From the NCBI GenBank assembly GCA_021799355.1, contig JAJZAQ010000018.1:1-51487 (forward strand): a stretch of DNA of 51,487 nt, read 5' to 3'. The notes below the pieces were generated by a model that had not been told where the DNA came from, ran no database searches, and saw nothing but the letters and a program-made list of their open reading frames with translations. Shown here in pieces: positions 49,606 through 51,487 of the stretch. Numbering within the stretch: position 1 is the first letter of the stretch; each line of letters starts with the position of its first letter. The position numbers were made by a program, and so were the translations under genes. The DNA is from Pseudomonadota bacterium. GTDB taxonomy: Bacteria; Pseudomonadota; Gammaproteobacteria; Burkholderiales; Burkholderiaceae_C.

Positions 49606-51345
49606 TCAAGCGACGTTCGGGTAATCCGCCAGCCCCGGATTGCCTTTGACCCCGATCAGCTTGGGCTCGTTCGGCTTGAGCGGCTTGATGACCTTCTGAT
49701 GTTTGAGGTATTGCTCGACGATCTCCCAGATCGGCGGGTTGTCGGGCGTTGCCGCGGCCTGACTGACGGGGGCCCAGCCAGCGACCTTGTAGGTTTTTTT
49801 CGGGTCGATCGGCTTGCCCTTGAGGGTCATTTCCTGGATGCGGTTGCCCATTTTCTCATTGGGTGCACAGGCGTAGTGCAGACCGCCGACGCGCACCATG
49901 TCCCCGCCCTGCTGGTAGTACGGATCGGGGTTGAACAGGTTGTCGCACACGTCTTCCATGACGTTCTTGACCGTTTCACCGGTCATGTCGGTCAAGGTGC
50001 AGTACGGATAAGTGATGGCCAGCTGGGTCATCATGTCCTCGCGGGTGATCGGCGAGTTCGGCAGCAAGCTGCCGCCCCAGCGGAAGCCCGGGGAGAACGC
50101 GATGTCACCACCGCGCACGGCCAGCATGGCATCGACCACCAGCTGATCCCAGGTGCCGTTGAAGTTGCCCCGGCGGTACAGCACGCCTTCGGTGTGCGCC
50201 AACACCTCGGTCAGCTTGGACTCGTACGGCGCGCGATGCTTGGCGATCAGCGCCTCCATGTCCTTGTCCGCCGGCAACAGATCGGAGAACACCGGCAGCA
50301 GCTTGTACTGGTAGCTGACCATCTTGCCGCCACGCACGTCGAAGTCCATCACGCCGAGGAATTTGCCGTGAGAGCCGGCGTTGGTCACCAGCGTCATGCC
50401 ACCGTTGGGCCGGCGGACTTCGACCGCAACGGCTTCGGCATCATGGGTGTGGCCGCCGAAAATACAGTCGATGCCGTCGACCAGCGAGGCCATCTTGCGG
50501 TCGACGTCCATGCCGTTGTGCGAAATCACCACCACGAGTTGCGCGCCCTGTTTGCGCACTTCGTTGACCACCTTCTGCATGTGGTCGGTGTCGATACCGA
50601 AGGTCCAGTCAGGGATGAGGTAGCCTGGGTTGGCGATCGGGGTGTACGGGAATGCCTGCCCGATGATGGCCACCGGCACCCCGTTCATCTGCTTCATCAC
50701 GTAGTTCGGGAAGACGGGGTCGCCAAAATCGTTGGTTTTGACGTTTTGCGCGACAAAGTCGATCTTGCCCTTGAAGTCCTTGTTGACGATTTCCTTGACG
50801 CGATCCTGGCCGTAGGTGAACTCCCAGTGGGCCGTCATCACGTCGACGCCCAGCTGAATCTGAGCATCGACCATGTCCTGGCCCTTGGTCCACAGCGACA
50901 GTGCCGTACCCTGCCAGGTGTCGCCGCCGTCGAGCAGCAGCGCGCCGGGACGACCGGCCTTGAGTTGCTTGACAAGAGTGGCGATGTGTGCATAGCCGCC
51001 CATCTTGCCGTATTGCTTGGCGCCACGAATGAAATCGAGGTAGGTGAAGGCAAAAGATTCACGGGTATTGGGCTTGAACCCCACCCGTTTGAGGTAATCC
51101 GCGCCAACCAGGTGCGGCAGATGGCCTTTCATCCCGGCGACGCCGATGTTCACGTTCGGCTCACGGAAGTACAGCGGGCGCAGGTGCGCGTGGCTGTCCG
51201 TCATGTGCAGAAAATGTACATTGCCCTTGACCGGCGGGTTGTACAGCTCTTTGACTTCGGCAGCCGTTGCTTCACGCATCATCGGGAAGCCGGCAGCCGC
51301 GGCGGCGGTGAGCACGCCCATGAATTCACGTCGGGTCAAGTTCAT
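49606..51345 (-). CDS. soxB: Thiosulfohydrolase SoxB
   Basis: Periplasmic dimanganese enzyme that removes sulfate from the SoxYZ-bound intermediate in thiosulfate oxidation. 579 residues. N-terminal Tat signal NLTRREFMGVLTAAAAAGFP. Metal-site motifs: HMTDSHAHLRPLY, LLLDGGDTWQGTALSLW, VISHNGMD and IFGGHTHDAE; the 5'-nucleotidase C-terminal domain includes GGDIAFSPGFRWGGSLLP. The ATG follows AGAGGA with 7 nt spacing, just after a terminator-like hairpin. In most sox clusters soxB is next to soxX or soxA, as seems so here. Confidence 0.96.
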   Translation of the reverse strand: MNLTRREFMGVLTAAAAAGFPMMREATAAEVKELYNPPVKGNVHFLHMTDSHAHLRPLYFREPNVNIGVAGMKGHLPHLVGADYLKRVGFKPNTRESFAFTYLDFIRGAKQYGKMGGYAHIATLVKQLKAGRPGALLLDGGDTWQGTALSLWTKGQDMVDAQIQLGVDVMTAHWEFTYGQDRVKEIVNKDFKGKIDFVAQNVKTNDFGDPVFPNYVMKQMNGVPVAIIGQAFPYTPIANPGYLIPDWTFGIDTDHMQKVVNEVRKQGAQLVVVISHNGMDVDRKMASLVDGIDCIFGGHTHDAEAVAVEVRRPNGGMTLVTNAGSHGKFLGVMDFDVRGGKMVSYQYKLLPVFSDLLPADKDMEALIAKHRAPYESKLTEVLAHTEGVLYRRGNFNGTWDQLVVDAMLAVRGGDIAFSPGFRWGGSLLPNSPITREDMMTQLAITYPYCTLTDMTGETVKNVMEDVCDNLFNPDPYYQQGGDMVRVGGLHYACAPNEKMGNRIQEMTLKGKPIDPKKTYKVAGWAPVSQAAATPDNPPIWEIVEQYLKHQKVIKPLKPNEPKLIGVKGNPGLADYPNVA

Positions 51346-51360
51346 TCACATGTCCTCTGC

Positions 51361-51400
51361 AAAAAAAGAAAACCCGCCAAATCAGGCGCGATCCGGCGGG
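51361..51400 (-). terminator. Terminator-like hairpin between the upstream sox gene and soxB
   Basis: On the minus strand CCCGCC (51400-51395) pairs with GGCGGG (51378-51373), with an inner ATC/GAT helix, followed by TTTTCTTTTTTT (51372-51361). The T-tract ends 15 nt before the soxB ATG, directly at the ribosome binding site. It could act as a partial terminator or attenuator that lowers soxB relative to upstream sox genes. Confidence 0.7.
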
Positions 51401-51441
51401 CGTAGTGATGTTTTTAGCAAAAATAGACCGACACGCCGAGA

Positions 51442-51487
51442 TTATTTATTCACTGGCGAGTTCGGGTCGAACAACAGCGCCATGATG
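51442..51487 (-). CDS. soxX: C-terminus of an upstream sox gene, probably soxX (partial)
   Basis: Only the final 14 codons are in the window: IMALLFDPNSPVNK then TAA at 51444-51442. The ending DPxSPVNK resembles the C-terminus of SoxX (a c-type cytochrome subunit of SoxAX), and the gene is next to soxB on the same strand. The identification rests on this short tail and position, so it is provisional. Confidence 0.5.
   Translation of the reverse strand, partial: IMALLFDPNSPVNK

Overview
This 51.5-kb window is a gene-dense, GC-rich stretch of bacterial chromosome with no insertion sequence, prophage, CRISPR array or rRNA operon. Gene content and order (rpsO-pnp, tpiA-secG-tRNA-Leu-nuoA to nuoN-DUF2818-NUDIX, pyrG-kdsA-DUF1330-eno-ftsB, aat-bpt, ratAB next to smpB) point to a betaproteobacterium, most likely of the order Burkholderiales. 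The sox genes at the right edge suggest a thiosulfate oxidiser (Thiomonas or Tepidimonas type). The taxonomic call is an inference from synteny; no search was run.

Layout. 1-2194: 3' end of a branched-chain amino-acid-type ABC transporter (LivM partial, LivG, LivF). 2177-3509: ratB and ratA, with smpB divergent. 3601-5603: nadA and nadC (NAD synthesis). 5908-6738: an Fnr-like regulator. 6882-9192: an RpfE-like protein and a LolC/E permease. 9306-10364: a MraY/WecA-type sugar-phosphate transferase. 10410-31654: a co-directional 21-kb minus-strand block that runs, in transcription order, rpsO, pnp, a quinone oxidoreductase, tpiA, secG, tRNA-Leu, nuoA to nuoN (complete 14-subunit complex I), DUF2818 and a NUDIX hydrolase. 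31881-35581: small heat-shock protein, phosphoesterase, tsaD and a flavoprotein. 35714-41966: rpsU, yqeY, alpha/beta hydrolase, pyrG, kdsA, DUF1330, eno, ftsB. 41960-44957: hslO, gamma-carbonic anhydrase, and the N-degron transferases aat and bpt. 44970-48064: lutBA with a divergent IclR regulator. 48095-49414: a PBP7-type peptidase. 49606-51487: soxB and the last codons of what is probably soxX.

How it fits together. Complex I, central carbon genes (tpiA, eno), NAD synthesis (nadA, nadC), lactate oxidation (lutAB) and thiosulfate oxidation (soxXB) make this largely a respiratory-metabolism region, mixed with translation and quality-control genes (smpB, rpsO, rpsU, tsaD, aat, bpt, hslO, hsp20).

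Main points of interest: (1) LivF has Arg for the Walker A Lys, and its partner LivG has lost the ABC signature; both defects fall in the same predicted ATP site. (2) nuoG is broken by a single-base deletion. (3) An Fnr-like protein lacks one of the four classical cysteines, with Fnr-box-like sites at its own start and upstream of the tRNA-Leu-nuo genes. (4) An intrinsic-terminator-like hairpin abuts the soxB ribosome binding site. (5) Several genes have a -10-like hexamer directly before the start codon and no Shine-Dalgarno, suggesting leaderless mRNAs. (6) Three tandem 21-bp hairpins lie at the smpB 3' end. I did not find an unmistakably new multi-gene system.
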